From Desulfuromonadales bacterium (lineage in GTDB: Bacteria > Desulfobacterota > Desulfuromonadia > Geobacterales > Pseudopelobacteraceae), in contig JAATGX010000085.1 in the NCBI GenBank assembly GCA_015688915.1, positions 1 through 13,497 of the forward strand: DNA of 13,497 bases, written 5' to 3'. The notes below the pieces were generated by a model. It was given only the letters and a program-made list of their open reading frames with translations, was not told where the DNA came from and searched no databases. Positions within the stretch are counted from its first letter, which is position 1. Each line of letters begins with the position of its first letter. The translations under genes were made by a program, and so were the position numbers. This document shows positions 12,394 to 13,497 of this stretch, piece by piece.

Positions 12394-13497
12394 CTACATA
12401 TTCCTTCGGTACTGCCCGCCCACCTCGTACAGCGCATGGCTGATCTGCCCCAACGAGGCGTACCTGACCGTCTCCATCAATTCGGCAAAGACGTTGCCGC
12501 CCGCCACGGCCACCTCCTGGAGGCGTTGCAGCGCCGCCGGCGCCAGGTCCTGATTCCGCTCCTGGAAGGCCCGCAGGTTGGCGATCTGCTGTTCCTTCTC
12601 CTCCCTGGTGGCGCGGGCCAGCTCGCCCGGGACGTTGAACCCCTCTTCGTCGGCCCTGGGGTTGAGAAAGGTGTTGACCCCGATGATCGGCAACTCGCCG
12701 TTGTGCTTCTTGTGCTCGTACAGCATGGACTCGTCCTGGATCTTCGATCTCTGGTACTGGGTCTCCATGGCCCCCAGCACGCCGCCCCGCTGGTCGATGC
12801 GTTCGAACTCGCACAGTACGGCCTCTTCCAGCAGGTCGGTCAGCTCCTCGATGATGAAGGCCCCTTGCAGCGGGTTCTCGTTCTTGTTCAGCCCCAGCTC
12901 GCGGGAGATGATCAACTGCACCGCCATGGCCCGGCGCACCGACTCCTCGCTGGGGGTGGTGACCGCCTCGTCGTAGGCGTTGGTGTGGAGCGAGTTGCAG
13001 TTGTCGTACAAGGCCATCAGCGCCTGCAGGGTGGTGCGGATATCGTTGAAATCCATCTCCTGGGCGTGCAGCGAGCGGCCCGAGGTCTGGATGTGGTATT
13101 TCAGCTTCTGGCTCCGGTCGCTGGCCCCGTACTTCTCCTTCATGACAACGGCCCAGATGCGCCGGGCCACCCGGCCGATGACCGTATATTCCGGGTCCAG
13201 GCCGTTACTGAAGAAGTAGGAGAGGTTGGGGGCGAAGTCGTCGATGTGCATCCCCCGGGACAGGTAGTATTCCACGTAGGTGAAGCCGTTGGACAGGGTG
13301 AAGGCCAACTGGGAGATGGGGTTGGCGCCCGCCTCGGCGATGTGGTAGCCGCTGATGGAGACCGAGTAGTAGTTCCTTACCTGTTTGTCGATGAAGTACT
13401 GCTGGATGTCGCCCATCATCTTCAGGGCGAATTCGGTGGAGAAGATGCAGGTGTTCTGCCCCTGATCCTCCTTGAGGATGTCGGCCTGCACCGTGCC
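12394..13497 (-). CDS. icmF: Fused isobutyryl-CoA mutase IcmF, C-terminal part (5' end off the window)
   Basis: An adenosylcobalamin-dependent mutase that interconverts isobutyryl-CoA and n-butyryl-CoA; IcmF enzymes fuse the B12 domain, a MeaI-like GTPase chaperone and the substrate domain in about 1,090 residues. Only the last 367 codons are here, and the frame runs open through the right edge. The GTG at 13491 is an internal Val (GTVQADILKEDQGQNT). The substrate-binding TIM-barrel part shows YSVSISGYHIAEAG with the active-site His, FAPNLSYFFSNGLDPEY, QTSGRSLHAQEMDFNDIRTT, NCNSLHTNAYDEA, GAMETQYQRSKIQDES, and the IcmF-type ending YEVGGQYRRNM. Methylmalonyl-CoA mutase reads differently at these places (GYHMQEAG, SGWSLT). 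The related pivalyl-CoA mutase activity cannot be excluded. The upstream GTPase and B12 domains must be confirmed beyond the edge. The butyryl-CoA oxidation genes downstream support the role. Confidence 0.88.
   Translation of the reverse strand, partial: GTVQADILKEDQGQNTCIFSTEFALKMMGDIQQYFIDKQVRNYYSVSISGYHIAEAGANPISQLAFTLSNGFTYVEYYLSRGMHIDDFAPNLSYFFSNGLDPEYTVIGRVARRIWAVVMKEKYGASDRSQKLKYHIQTSGRSLHAQEMDFNDIRTTLQALMALYDNCNSLHTNAYDEAVTTPSEESVRRAMAVQLIISRELGLNKNENPLQGAFIIEELTDLLEEAVLCEFERIDQRGGVLGAMETQYQRSKIQDESMLYEHKKHNGELPIIGVNTFLNPRADEEGFNVPGELARATREEKEQQIANLRAFQERNQDLAPAALQRLQEVAVAGGNVFAELMETVRYASLGQISHALYEVGGQYRRNM

Noticed and set aside
12394..13497. Ordinary methylmalonyl-CoA mutase large subunit
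   Set aside because: The key segments read GYHIAEAG, SGRSLHAQEMDFNDI and YEVGGQYRRNM, which fit IcmF and not methylmalonyl-CoA mutase (GYHMQEAG, SGWSLT).

Overview
The window looks like a chromosomal segment from a Geobacter-type bacterium (Geobacterales/Desulfuromonadota), probably an anaerobic respirer of organic acids. The basis is the protein types (EtfAB beside a membrane FeS ETF:menaquinone oxidoreductase, an IcmF-type mutase, a short-chain acyl-CoA oxidation set), the roughly 60% G+C genes with strong GGAGG sites, and dispersed palindromic repeats of a kind I recall from Geobacter genomes. The taxonomic call rests on recall, not on a database search.

Left part (1-2328): the plus strand starts inside the 3' end of a PqiB-like MCE-domain gene, whose first ~65 visible codons do not look like PqiB. 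It overlaps by ATGA a PqiC-type outer-membrane lipoprotein gene. A 74-residue protein of unknown function (minus, 1447-1671) and a stand-alone CheY-like receiver (plus, 1909-2328) follow as a divergent pair around a short promoter region.

Right part (2418-13497): everything is on the minus strand, so transcription runs from high to low coordinates. First comes the 3' end of icmF (fused isobutyryl-CoA mutase), then a double-hotdog acyl-CoA thioesterase and a 50-residue ORF, ending at an intrinsic terminator (10915-10944). A sigma70-like promoter (10852-10880) then starts a second unit: thiolase, 3-hydroxybutyryl-CoA dehydrogenase, enoyl-CoA hydratase, acyl-CoA dehydrogenase, the membrane FeS oxidoreductase, etfB and etfA.

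Read together, IcmF would interconvert isobutyryl-CoA and butyryl-CoA. The dehydrogenase, hydratase, hydroxyacyl dehydrogenase and thiolase would take butyryl-CoA to two acetyl-CoA. EtfAB and the membrane oxidoreductase would pass the dehydrogenase electrons to the menaquinone pool. The window thus holds nearly all of a respiratory isobutyrate/butyrate oxidation module; acyl-CoA activation is not seen here.

The most striking non-coding feature is that six of the nine minus-strand spacers carry a large imperfect palindrome (three sequence families). Every spacer longer than 100 bp has one, except the spacer that holds the terminator and promoter.
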